64,000 nt of DNA from Rapana venosa (taxonomy: Eukaryota; Mollusca; Gastropoda; Neogastropoda; Muricidae). The stretch spans positions 26,369,646 to 26,433,645 of the forward strand of contig CM054140.1 in assembly GCA_028751875.1 (NCBI GenBank). Reading direction: 5' to 3'. The first letter of the stretch is position 1. Each line of letters opens with the position of its first letter. Under the pieces are notes generated by a model that saw nothing but the letters and a program-made list of their open reading frames with translations, did not search any database and was not told where the DNA came from. A program made the position numbers and the translations under genes. Positions 1 to 9,732 of this stretch are shown here, one piece after another.

Positions 1-423
1 AAGTGAGGGCTTTAGAACAAAGAGATAAGTGTCGGTATTCAAAGATTTTGTGTATGTCTGAATTCTGATTCCGAACAATACAAATATTATTATGTTGCAA
101 AACCTTGGCAAAGAAACGCAAATAGAACCCCAAAAAACCAACCCCACATAACAATTGAACACTACGCTAAAAGCGGAACCTGTACAATTGCGACTCACTT
201 CGAGATGGGTGTGTGACCTCCACACCACCACACCACCATACCACATTACTGATGAGGAGTGGAAAGCTGTGTACGGCCTAGTAGGAGACCATGGGCCTTT
301 GTGTCTTCCCCAGTGTAAGGAAGCGAACAAAGCATGATAATATATCGAATCCTAAATAAGAATGTTTTGAAAAGTTGTGTGTTCTTCTTGTACCACCCTG
401 TTTCTCTCCCAGGTAGATGGAAG

Positions 424-424
<1 letters not shown>
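1..424. other. Left-edge sequence, nothing recognised
   Basis: AT-rich sequence with no recognisable gene, repeat or RNA. A 60-codon open frame at 155-337 (+) has no family resemblance that I can see and is about the length expected by chance. Confidence 0.4.
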
Positions 425-454
<30 letters not shown>

Positions 455-567
455 GAACAAACTATGAGAGTGACAAAATGACTAGTATTCTTAGCAGCAG
501 CAGCAGCATCACTATTGTTATTATTATTATTATTATTATTATCATAAGTAGTAGTAGCAGTAGCAGG
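425..567. repeat. (TG)n tract followed by mixed triplet repeats
   Basis: A TG dinucleotide run at about 425-453 is followed by AGC triplets near 494-508, an ATT run near 514-541 and AGT/AGC triplets near 549-567. These simple repeats create spurious Val/Cys, Ser, Asn and Ile runs in several frames. They directly abut the SINE that follows and may have grown from its tail. Confidence 0.85.
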
Positions 568-569
568 GG

Positions 570-856
570 GAAGGAGTCCCATAACCTATAAGGTCGTAGG
601 GGAGCGAGGCGTCAGAGACCTCACTTCTCTAGGGCCAGCATATTGAGGGCGGCGCCCATCTCCTCTCCCTCGCTGCTTTACCTTCCCTGACCCTAAAGAG
701 GGCAGGTACCCATTTACAGCTGGGTGAACTGGGGGAACTGTACTGAAGCCAAGGTACGCAAACGGTAACCCATCCAACTTGTAACCACGCTCGAGGCTGC
801 TTAACTTGGCTGGGGGAAAGCGAGTGCTCCGACCACTGAGCTATCCCGTCCCCAAA
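570..856 (-). mobile_element. SINE with tRNA-like and 5S-rRNA-like head, copy 1
   Basis: Read on the minus strand, the element begins near 856 with a Pol III A-box-like stretch (complement of 825-843: TAGCTCAGTGGTCGGAGCA). This runs into a segment resembling the internal promoter of 5S rRNA: GTTAAGCAGC-like at 789-806 and a box-C-like GGATGGGTTACC at 764-777. The body contains CAGCTGTAAATGGGTACC, similar to central domains of mollusc SINEs, and ends near 570 with GTTATGGGACTCC. The same element recurs at 23438, 53322 and 62894. The repeat is certain from the four copies; the tRNA/5S origin of its head is an inference. Confidence 0.8.
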
Positions 857-870
857 CGGTAGCATAGTAG

Positions 871-1000
871 TAGTATCATTATTGTTGTTACTACTACTAC
901 TACTACTACTGCTTCTGCTGCTGCTGACGCTACTACTACTACTACTACTACTACTACTCTTCCTCCTCCTCCTCCTCCTTCTACTACTATTACTACCCCT
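871..1000. repeat. CTA/CTG/CTC triplet repeat tract
   Basis: Long imperfect runs of CTA, CTG and CTC triplets fill this stretch. They produce leucine runs on the plus strand and serine/arginine runs on the minus strand, so open frames crossing the tract (for example 882-1106 + and 629-1009 -) are not credible genes. Confidence 0.9.
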
Positions 1001-1423
1001 CTCAATCATATTTCAATCACTCCTACCTTCTGCCTGGCTTCAAACAATGCAGTCACTCATAATCTTTTCGCATGCAATATCATTAATTTTCCCATTCCTA
1101 TGTTAGTCGTTTTCCTAATCAAGCTCTTGCTTCCACGATGACCAGTACAGTCATCCAGTTCAGTTCAATCCAAACACTCGAAGGCTAATTCTGTGAATTG
1201 ATGGAAGTGCGATATTGTTACGTTTTTGGTTGGTTTTTATGTTTGTTTGTTTTGTTGTTGTTGTTTTCTGTGAAGGAGAGTTTTACGTTCGACTAGTTTC
1301 TGCACTTAAGCTGTAGGGTCGACAGTAGCCATCAGTATATATATATATAAATATAAATATACATATATGTATATTGTTTTAAGTGTCTAGGTAGTAGGCC
1401 TATGTAGTATGGCTATGAACTAC
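1001..1423. other. Non-coding, nothing recognised
   Basis: AT-rich sequence with a GTTT/TTG-rich patch near 1230-1270 and a short TA-rich patch at 1336-1375. No gene or recognisable element is visible. Confidence 0.5.
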
Positions 1424-1524
1424 AGCACAGTTTTATTCTGAGTTGTCAAATTTACGAGGTGACAGCCGCGATATGGCCTGTGTGGTTGGCAGGGCTATAA
1501 ACAACAAGCCTGGATTGGAATGGA
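1424..1524 (+). mobile_element. I/Nimb-type LINE 3' tail, plus-strand copy
   Basis: This about 100-bp stretch matches, in the plus orientation, the 3' terminus of the LINE whose minus-strand copies crowd the right half of the window. It contains ACGAGGTGACAGCC, then TATGGCCTGTGTGGTTGG, AGGGCTATAAACAACA and a degenerate GGATTGGAATGG tail. It is more diverged than most other copies and is the only clear intact copy on this strand. Confidence 0.65.
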
Positions 1525-2128
1525 CTGCCCAGGAACCCAAAGGCATACTGTAGAATGGGGTCTGTAAATAAACCAAAAAAAGGAAAAAATATTCAAGGTT
1601 TTTTGTTTTGTTTGTTAAAATTTCTAACTCACCCCATCAGCCGTTCCATCCTTCTGACTGACTGGGATGACTGTTCAAAAGAGGTGGTGGTGTTTGGGGT
1701 TTTTTGGTTGTTTTTTTGTGTGTTTTTGTTTGTTTTTTGTCTAGAGCTCCGATGTTGACCAATGGTGAGATTTTTGCCTATATGACTGTGTGTATGAAAA
1801 GCGAGGAACAACTGCAGCAGTTTTATGATTACAAACTGAAACTGGAGGTTTGCAAATAGATTCAAACTATCAAAGTAATGTATTTGTATACGACTTTTAC
1901 AAACCAAAATGTTTTCTTTCTCGAGAAGTTACAACAAGAACTGACCATTGCATGTTATCAGTTTAGGGGATTTTTTTTTTCTGGGGGTGGGGTGGGCAGA
2001 TTTTTTTTCTATCATTGGCTCATTCATGGTGCAAAACGACACACACACCAAATAAATTTCACACACACGCACACATCTGCAATTACACCTCGTTCTGAAA
2101 ACAATAATTCTTTTATTTAGAGTAAAAC
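1525..2128. other. Non-coding, T-rich
   Basis: Contains a GTTTTTTTG-rich patch (1690-1745), short T runs and a few CA dinucleotides. No gene or element is recognised. Confidence 0.5.
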
Positions 2129-2154
2129 TATATATATATATATAACTATATATA

Positions 2155-2240
<86 letters not shown>
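2129..2240. repeat. (TA)n microsatellite
   Basis: About 110 bp of near-pure TA dinucleotide interrupted by AC near its left end. It could form cruciform DNA and is a likely site of length polymorphism. It sits just upstream of the CpG-rich promoter candidate. Confidence 0.95.
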
Positions 2241-2242
<2 letters not shown>

Positions 2243-2279
2243 GCCTGAAGGTATGCAAGACTTCTGTTGATCAAACTTG

Positions 2280-2530
2280 TCCCCGTCGAATCAGGGTGGA
2301 CCCACGAGAGACTGTGTAACAGAACCCCCTGCGGCTAACGGCACTCCATTGCGTAGCAGACGACAAATAACCATTCGTTTCGTGAACCGCGCGTGCGCCA
2401 TTTGTAAACAACATGGCGAAAAGCTGTGTGTGACTGACTGTGTTTCACATTAGCGTAGTTTTATGCTAAAGTGTTTGTTCCTCAGCTACTGTGCCAGGCA
2501 AAGTCCAACACGTTACGGTAAAGGTTCGTA
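2280..2530 (+). promoter_or_regulatory. CpG-rich promoter candidate, possible neurocalcin 5' exon
   Basis: CpG dinucleotides are concentrated here against a CpG-poor background. The segment holds a GC palindrome-like CGCGCGTGCGCC (near 2388), reminiscent of NRF1 sites, followed within 25 bp by ACATGGCGA, a YY1-like core. A second YY1-like AAGATGGCG lies at 2819. A consensus-like splice donor, ACG|GTAAAG, follows 2517. I infer a housekeeping-style promoter with a non-coding first exon ending near 2517 that could splice to the acceptor at 9049. It could equally serve a gene outside the window on the other strand. Confidence 0.4.
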
Positions 2531-3895
2531 AATTTTATAGGTGTGTAGTTAGCATTTCATTATAAATTGCCATGGGAGCAGTTTTTCGTGTTTCAATGGT
2601 TGGTGTGTGCAGTTCATTCATTCGTTATTCCTAGTTCAGGGCCGGTCGATTTCCTGCGCAAACATGGACGAAAGATGTCAGCATTTTTGAATAATGTTTC
2701 TCTTAGAGTATTTGGGAAATGTACTAACACGTTGGAAATACGCTTGTGGTTCTACTATTTTCTTTTGTAGACTGCTTTATTGCACTAACTAGCAGACATA
2801 CTCCAAGGAATCTCTACAAAGATGGCGTCCACTGTCTCCCGTGAAAGTTGTGAAGATAAATTTAGCCGTCGTCAGTGTCACTCGAGTCGATGGCAGTTTA
2901 TAAATCTTAAATGACCTACTTAGGTATTCTTGTGGTTTTTCTGGCATGAGTTTTGAGTAGAGTTTATCGCTTGATACAGTTTTTGAAGGTAAACACCTTC
3001 CTTTTGCTTCTAAAGAGTGCAGTGATTTAATATTGAACTAGGCCTACTCTAATTCTCATTCGGTCTTTCACTGAAAACTACGCCAGCCCAGCGGTATGGC
3101 GCAAGATCATGTGTAGAGCTCTGTTGCAGTAATGAAAAATCAAATAGAATGAAGGGCATCAGTTAAGCGCGGGTTACTACTAACAAAGGGAATGGATGTA
3201 AATGCCTATTCTTTATTTTTTTCAAGGTAATTTATTTCCATTTTTTAACGCTGTTGCGCACATGTAGAGAAGGGACACAACTGAGAAAACTCTTAGCCTT
3301 ATTGTTGGGATTGTTTCCCTTAAGAAGTTAGCGTGAACGTTGGTGGTGGTTCTCATTTATTAGTACTTCAGATACCAGTATACTTTATCATAGTTTATGG
3401 GGAAAGTAGGATTACATAAATATTTTGCCATTCATCCAGGGTGCATCAGTCCTAATAGTGTAAAACCATATGTAAGTCTTTATAATTTATATATAAATTA
3501 TTTATTATTGTCTATTATTATTATTATTATTATTATTGCCCTTTAATTTATTTACAGTATAGCCTATAACTTATATAAGAATAAGTATATAACACACTAT
3601 TTATAGTATAACTATAAGTTTATGTTTCTGCTCTACCTCTTGAGGCAGAAGACATAAAAAGTTAATTTTTAACTTTGCTGTTTTTACATCTATATCGATT
3701 AATAAATTCAGTGCTTGGCTTTTGTCTGTCTTCTAAGTGTGAACAGATTATCACATTGCAATTATATCATCACTGTCAGTGTCACTAAGTTTCTTCACCT
3801 CTCTGTGTGTCTGTTGCTGTGCTGGTCAGTCTGTCTCTGTCTCTCTCGCCCCCTCTCTCTCTAGTCTCTCTCTGTACTTTTTAAAATATGTTTGG

Positions 3896-3960
3896 ATGTG
3901 TGTGTGTGTGTGCCTGCGAGCAGGTGTGTGTGTGTGTGTGTCACTGTGTGTGTGTGTTGT
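3896..3960. repeat. TG-rich microsatellite
   Basis: Interrupted TG repeats. They generate Val/Cys frames on one strand and Thr/His frames on the other, so the open frames here are not genes. Confidence 0.85.
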
Positions 3961-6091
3961 TTGGTTAGCACTGTAGCAAGCAGGTGTGTGTGAAATTGAT
4001 AGTTTGTGTACACATACTCATGTGTGAAAAGTGAATTTATAATATGTTTGCCCAGTCTGACCAAAAAATTTTACATTATTCAAATATGATTCCAAGATTA
4101 AGTAATAATAAATATGTTTGGGGAAATTTATTGCCGCTGTCTACCACTGTGTACCACTGCCAGCGTGTACTCTACGTCTACCCATCATGATCATTCCTCT
4201 TTTAAAAAAATAAATTTTATTTGGACATTTATGATTCTGCTTTTTCTTTTTAAAAAAAATCTGGTTTCTGAAATTTTAGAACCATCCCATCAAACAAACG
4301 TACATATCATGTATTCAAATCAAGTGTGACATTGATGTGTGTCCTGTTTCCAATGCAGATCATTAAGATGTTTCAAGAAGAATTTTAATAAGTACAAAAC
4401 ATGGTAGCTGTGCCTATCAGAAGTTTTATCTGAAAATACAACAGGATGATTTTCCATAGAATGATACTATAGATCGATTAGGCTTGACAAACACAGGTAT
4501 TGTGTGCTAGTGTGATTTGAATTAAAACTTTTGTTTGCATGGTGGATGGGATGACAATATTAGTAATATTACTGTACAAGAGAAGACCATAGTTGTTTAC
4601 TTCTATGATTTTGATGTACTTTTTAACTAAGTTATTTTATAGCAGAACTTTCTGATTTCAGTTGATGAGCTGTCTTACTAAGTTAAAAAACAACAACAAA
4701 AAACCCTCCTGAAGACAAAACAAACATGGAGAACCAGACAATAATGTCCAAGGGAGAAAATGACTGAGTGTGCATGCGCATTAACTCTGATGAAGGAAGT
4801 CCTGTTTCAATTGCCTTATGATTTATATCTACCTGGATGGATGATTTTTGGCTACAGAGGTCTAAGTTCAAAACAAGAATTTTAAACAAAGCAAAGTTGA
4901 AACTGTGCGGTGCTTAAAAGGTAAATGCTGTGTAACTAATGTTGTAATGAAAGCAGAGTTTAAACTTAAGTCAGGAAAGACTAGATAAAACCATATTGAA
5001 GTAAATTAGTAATTACAAATTGTTTTTCTGAGTGTGTAATTTTTATTTTTGATCTGCAGGCAATACTGCAATAGTGAACATATCCATGACAGAAAATGAG
5101 ATATGAAGCCGTAGCCAAGATTTGATAAGTGTATAATAAGTATTTGGACTTCATTGAACAGCAAATGATTTGCTAAGAAGTAATATTAAACAAACCTACC
5201 CCCATCCCAAATTAATTTATACTTGGTAGTGGTACTCAACATTTGTCTGTAAACAATTCTACTTCTAGCTAGTGATTTTCATTTTGTATCAATTGATGAA
5301 AGCAGACATGATAAGTTGTCATGGTTCGTTGACAATTTGCAGTTTTAGCCTTGCCCCATTAATTTTTTTTATCTAAGCACAGCTCACTGTTAACTAGTAT
5401 TGTTTATAAATTATATGGTTCCTGCTGTTGCACTGTGTTAGCATTAAAAAAAAAAATTTTCAAGTTCTGTATCCCTTCCACTCGTTCCAGCACCAAAACT
5501 GCTAAAGACAAGTGAATTCATGACTTAAAATATGAAGCAGAAGCCTGACACAGTATAGCAGCTTTCAAGGCAAAGTAATTGTCATAACTATTGTGATACA
5601 TGTGCCATCAAAGTTTTTGTATAGTGAAGGTATCGTTACACTTTTCTGTATAGGATTTGATTTTGAGTTTATAAATTTGTGTAACATTGCTACGCCTACA
5701 GATTGTGGACATGTCTAGAAATTATAGAACACTGAACTGTCAGCAGTTGATATAGAAAATATAGGTTTGATACTGATTCATGTTTGTGGGTGTGAGCACT
5801 TTGCTGTGAAAGTAGTTATCTTCTGTCACCAAGGTAAAGTTGCTGAGTGTTGAGCTGGTTGCATGTTTGCTCTGCTGTTCAGACCAAGTGTAGCACCAGG
5901 GTGGGTCAAGTAAGGTGTAGAATTTGCTCTTGTCTCATGGTATCAGATCTGTTGTCCGCTTGCTTCAAGAGAACAAGTGGTGAATGATTAATTACCTTGT
6001 GTGGTTTTCAAGTCTGTAACATTTTGGAAGTTGGCTTGAGAGACAAAATGTTTACTTGAGCCAGTTGAGGTAGAAGTGTTGTGTTTTTCCT

Positions 6092-6136
6092 CCCCCCCCC
6101 CCCCCCCCAAAAAAAAAAAAAAAAAAAAAAAAAAAC
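6092..6136. repeat. C-run joined to A-run
   Basis: A run of about 16 C residues is directly followed by about 27 A residues. Homopolymer junctions like this are prone to sequencing and assembly length errors. Confidence 0.85.
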
Positions 6137-7550
6137 CAACAAAAAACAGATAATGAAAAATAAGAAAAAAAATTGTCAGCTATTAAAAAAATACATTGAC
6201 CAAAATTGAGATTTTGATTTGATTGTTATTAATAATGTTAATGTTAAAAGAAAATACACACAAACACTGAAACAGTGAAACACACACACACACACACACC
6301 AGTGATAATTATTTCCTGGAAACAAGGGGTCTGATTCTCAATGCTAAATTCATTTGCAGATTTCCCAGGTATTTTTTAGTCTTACTACTATATCCTAAAG
6401 TACTGGAAAATGCTCAGGAAACAAGTGCACTCTCTACTCTCAAATTCGCACGCACGCACAAGTTTACACACACACATGCACTCTCACACACACACTCTGA
6501 CTCATGTGCTCAAATATACTGATATAGAAGTGGAAGGGAAGAAGGAGAGAGAGAGAGAGAGAGAAGCAAATGTTTGACGATATTTCAATTTCATTTGGGT
6601 GCAAGTGTATTGTGGCTGACAAGAGCTGAAGGGCAAACTTGAAAATTTGCAAAGCTTTTGATAGAAACATTCTTTGAACTTGCTGTCAGACCTCTCGTGC
6701 ACCGTGGCCATTCATTGATCATTTCCTGGGGCACAGCATTTGAATTGCCTGTGTCTGTCATAATGGAAGGATTGTAAGACCTTAAGTTAGGTTCCATTCA
6801 TCGATCTTTTCATGGAGCACAGCGTTTGAATTGCCTGCGTCGCCCATTTTGGACCTTAGATTAAGGTAGAACATTCGCCTGCAGCTGCAGACTGCTGCTA
6901 AAACTGGATGCTTTGGTGACCCTAGTCTAAATCAAATGATAGCAGAGTCAAGTCTAGTCTAAACTGGTTTTCACTGGAGAAGAGTTTTTAAGCAAAGATC
7001 ACCGAATCAGAAACTTTAAATTAAAGTCCATGAAGGCAGAACTTTTGTGGTTTCTGTTGAGTGAGATTTTGGCAGAATACTGAACAGGTGACATTGTGTT
7101 GAGACTGAGTTAGAACTCTAAAAGTTGTTATAGTATAATAAATATACTATATAGTGGAAAATAGTGCAGCAGGGTAAGATAAGGTAAGTTTTAGTGACAC
7201 AAGAGTCGAACCACCTATGCCTCAGCTGAAGATTTCTTGCTTCAGAGGTGTTTTTTGTGCATTATTAATATGAATGCTCCTACAGGCTACACTAAGTAAA
7301 TTTAGGAGTAATGTTTTGAATTTAACAGCATTTTCGTTTCATTTTGAACATTGGAAGGTCATCCAAAAGTGGTAAACCGGTTTACAGCAGAATAATCAAA
7401 ATCACCTTACACCTTGCCTTTTCTCAGATTTCACTTGAAGCTTGAAAGTTCTATATTTTCAGTATCAATAAATCAGACCTCTCAGGTTTCATCACAAACT
7501 ACAAAGCTTTTCAACAGAGACTCAGAGTCAGACTGAGAGATTGACTAGAG

Positions 7551-7556
7551 CTCTCT

Positions 7557-7645
<89 letters not shown>
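7551..7645. repeat. (TC)n microsatellite
   Basis: About 95 bp of almost pure CT dinucleotide. The minus strand reads as an Arg-Glu repeat, so the open frame at 7511-7702 is spurious. Long polypurine/polypyrimidine tracts of this kind can adopt triplex (H-DNA) structure. Confidence 0.95.
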
Positions 7646-7647
<2 letters not shown>

Positions 7648-8512
7648 ATGTAACAAATGTTGCAGTAAAAAGGTGTTTTTTTGTGGTCATCTTCTGTGAC
7701 ATTCCTGTCCTGCTCCCATGTTACTCATTTTAATCTTTCTGCCCCAGTTATTGAGTTAAATCCTCAGGCTTTGAAGTTGCCATTGGGCCACCAGCCAGAG
7801 GGGCCCTGCACTGCTGCTGGGTCACTTTGATTATATTCAGTGGTGCCTGTTTTGAACTAACATACACTGTACACCACCTACTAAGCCTCCTACTGATGGC
7901 AATAATAGCTCAGACGCTGAGACAGATTCAGAGATTGAGTGAAGTTCCCACACAGGGTGGTGACCACTCTAATGCCCCTGCTCCCTCCAGTGACGTTTTG
8001 ATTGTCCTATGACTCGGCCTTGAAGTCAAAGGCTCTGACACCAACTTTCCTCAGGCACAGGCATATCAAGGGGAAACCCAAACTGAAGTGACGATAAGAC
8101 TACAGCAAATGTGGCCACCAAATCAAATACAGTTTTCTGTTATTGCATGATGATCTGTGACCATGACTGCTTGAGGGTGATGTGATGCTGCTGCCATGGA
8201 ACACATGTGCTAAAAGTTGAGACTTACACTGGTTACACTTACATGACAGAACTGTAAGTGTACTGTATCATAATCTATCATAATATTTATTATTTCATGA
8301 TAATTAATATATTATAATTTATATCCTGGTGTCAGTGGGGCCTGAGACAAGAGATAAGACACCAGCATTGTTGCCATTTGTTGGTCAGATAAAGTGACTT
8401 GATACTTGAGCAACATTCTCAAAACTGCATCCATAAACGGTGTAAAGTAAATAGGCTCTAAAGCTTGACTGTGTGGTCCCAGTCTTTCTAATAAATCCAT
8501 TATAAATATTAT

Positions 8513-8640
8513 TATAACCTCACTCTGGGTAGGAGCCAGCGGGAGTCCAAAGAATCCCAGTGACTCTTAGTGGATTTGAACACAACATTCCAGTCCATAA
8601 CCTGAGGCACTACCTATTGCATCAGGGCAACTGGTCGCAA
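8513..8640 (-). mobile_element. tRNA-derived SINE fragment
   Basis: On the minus strand an A-box-like TGCAATAGGTAGTGC (complement of 8607-8621) is followed by a B-box-like TGTTCAAATCC (complement of 8572-8582) at a tRNA-like distance. The head is followed by a GGGATTCTTTGGACTCCCGC body segment. The tRNA-like promoter spacing supports a SINE rather than a functional tRNA gene, because no cloverleaf acceptor stem closes around it. Confidence 0.6.
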
Positions 8641-9049
8641 TCAAGATGTTTATAAAATTCTTCTCCAACTGAAAGTGAAGGCTTTGAAAATTTAGTGAAA
8701 TTCTTCATGTGAAAAATGTACTCAAATTCGTTCAGCTCTCAGTTTTAAAAGCAAGAACCCCAGTTCACAAGAACTAAAGCATGTAACTCTGACATTTGAG
8801 ACAACCCAGATTGTTGGTGGTGATGGTTGGTTTAGCCTAGGTTTTTTATTCTTGTTTTTGTTTTTTTTGTTTTGTTTGTTTTTGTGCATGGCATTTCAAA
8901 ATCAGTGCATCTCTTTTATTCATAATTGATGAATATTAAGATATATATCTGTTTGTAGGTATTATTTTTTTGTTGATATTTTAGTTGTGTATCAAAAGTA
9001 TGATTAACTAAGAATGAAAGAGAATAAGCCATTTTTCTCTCTGTTGCAG

Positions 9050-9354
9050 AAACAGTAAGCAAGTGCTGAAGTTGCAGCTGCTGTGCACATGTCTGCTGTG
9101 AACCAGAGCCAAGCGATTGTGAATCAAGAATTGTGATTGGATTGTAGACCTTGGTGCCGGCCCTCACAGATGCTGGCTCTCTGGCCTTGCTCTGGAATTG
9201 CACTCGTCTACCACTACTGCCATTCCTCAGTACATGGGCTCATGCCCTCTGCTATGAGATAACTTTGATTACTGCTGTACAGTTGTCAGATTTTTGTTTC
9301 CTAATCTGCTCTCAGCTTGTGCTTGTTTCCGTAAAAAGACAGACTTCTCTCACA
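9050..9354 (+). other. Nca: Neurocalcin 5'-UTR part of first coding exon
   Basis: A pyrimidine-rich tract ending in CTGTTGCAG at 9049 is a strong splice-acceptor candidate, so the exon carrying the start codon probably begins at 9050. The leader has no in-frame stop from 9151 onwards but also no in-frame ATG before 9355. The 68 codons upstream show no neurocalcin similarity and are read as untranslated. Confidence 0.6.
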
Positions 9355-9732
9355 ATGGGTAAACAGAACAGCAAATTGAAGCCAGAAGTGCTGGAAGACC
9401 TTCGCAATAACACACAGTTTTCAGAGGAAGAGCTCCAAGAATGGTACAAAGGTTTCCTGAAAGACTGTCCCAGTGGCAACCTATCAGTGGACGAGTTCAA
9501 GAAGATCTATGGTAACTTTTTTCCATATGGTGATGCTTCAAAATTTGCAGAGCATGTGTTTCGTACATTTGACACCAATGGGGATGGGTCTATAGACTTC
9601 CGTGAGTTCATTTGTGCACTGAGCGTCACGTCACGAGGCAAGCTAGACCAAAAGCTTCGGTGGGCTTTCAGCATGTATGATCTCGATGGCAATGGCTACA
9701 TTTCTCGGCAAGAGATGTTAGAAATAGTTACG
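9355..9732 (+). CDS. Nca: Neurocalcin/hippocalcin-type calcium sensor, coding exon 1 (residues 1-126)
   Basis: First coding exon of a neuronal calcium sensor protein of the neurocalcin/hippocalcin/VILIP group. These proteins bind calcium through EF-hands and use a calcium-myristoyl switch to move to membranes in neurons. The start [10 protein letters not shown] carries the N-myristoylation glycine at position 2. EF-hand 1 (about residues 37-48) is degenerate, with Cys38-Pro39, as in the whole family. EF-hand 2 spans D73-E84 ([12 protein letters not shown]) and EF-hand 3 spans D109-E120 ([12 protein letters not shown]); both look calcium-competent. The exon ends after Thr126 with donor GTGAGT at 9733, leaving a phase-0 junction to 16102. 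Together the exons give 192 residues, close to the usual 190-193. Similarity to insect neurocalcin is very high from memory, so the family call is firm. The symbol follows the fly gene; orthology to a particular vertebrate paralogue is not implied. Confidence 0.96.

Larger units (their letters stand above)
2531..8512. other. Probable 5' intron or upstream region of neurocalcin
   Basis: No coding exon is recognised. The sequence is AT-rich with scattered simple repeats: ATT triplets near 3514-3538, TG tracts 3896-3960, a C-run then A-run at 6092-6136, CA near 6279-6300, GA near 6546-6563 and a long TC tract at 7551-7645. Further donor-like sites occur after 2988 and near 3228. If the promoter at 2280-2530 belongs to neurocalcin, this is its first intron. 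Confidence 0.4.

Noticed and set aside
764..856. 5S rRNA or tRNA gene
   Set aside because: Only promoter-like segments resemble 5S or tRNA; the same sequence recurs four times within SINE copies and lacks a foldable full RNA.
882..1106. Leucine-run open frame
   Set aside because: Produced entirely by CTA/CTG triplet repeats; no other protein-like character.
1929..2258. Tyr-Ile repeat open frame
   Set aside because: Translation of the (TA)n microsatellite.
7511..7702. Arg-Glu repeat open frame
   Set aside because: Translation of the (TC)n tract on the minus strand.
9151..9354. In-frame N-terminal extension of neurocalcin
   Set aside because: No ATG, no family similarity, and the conserved MGKQNSK start with its myristoylation glycine is at 9355.
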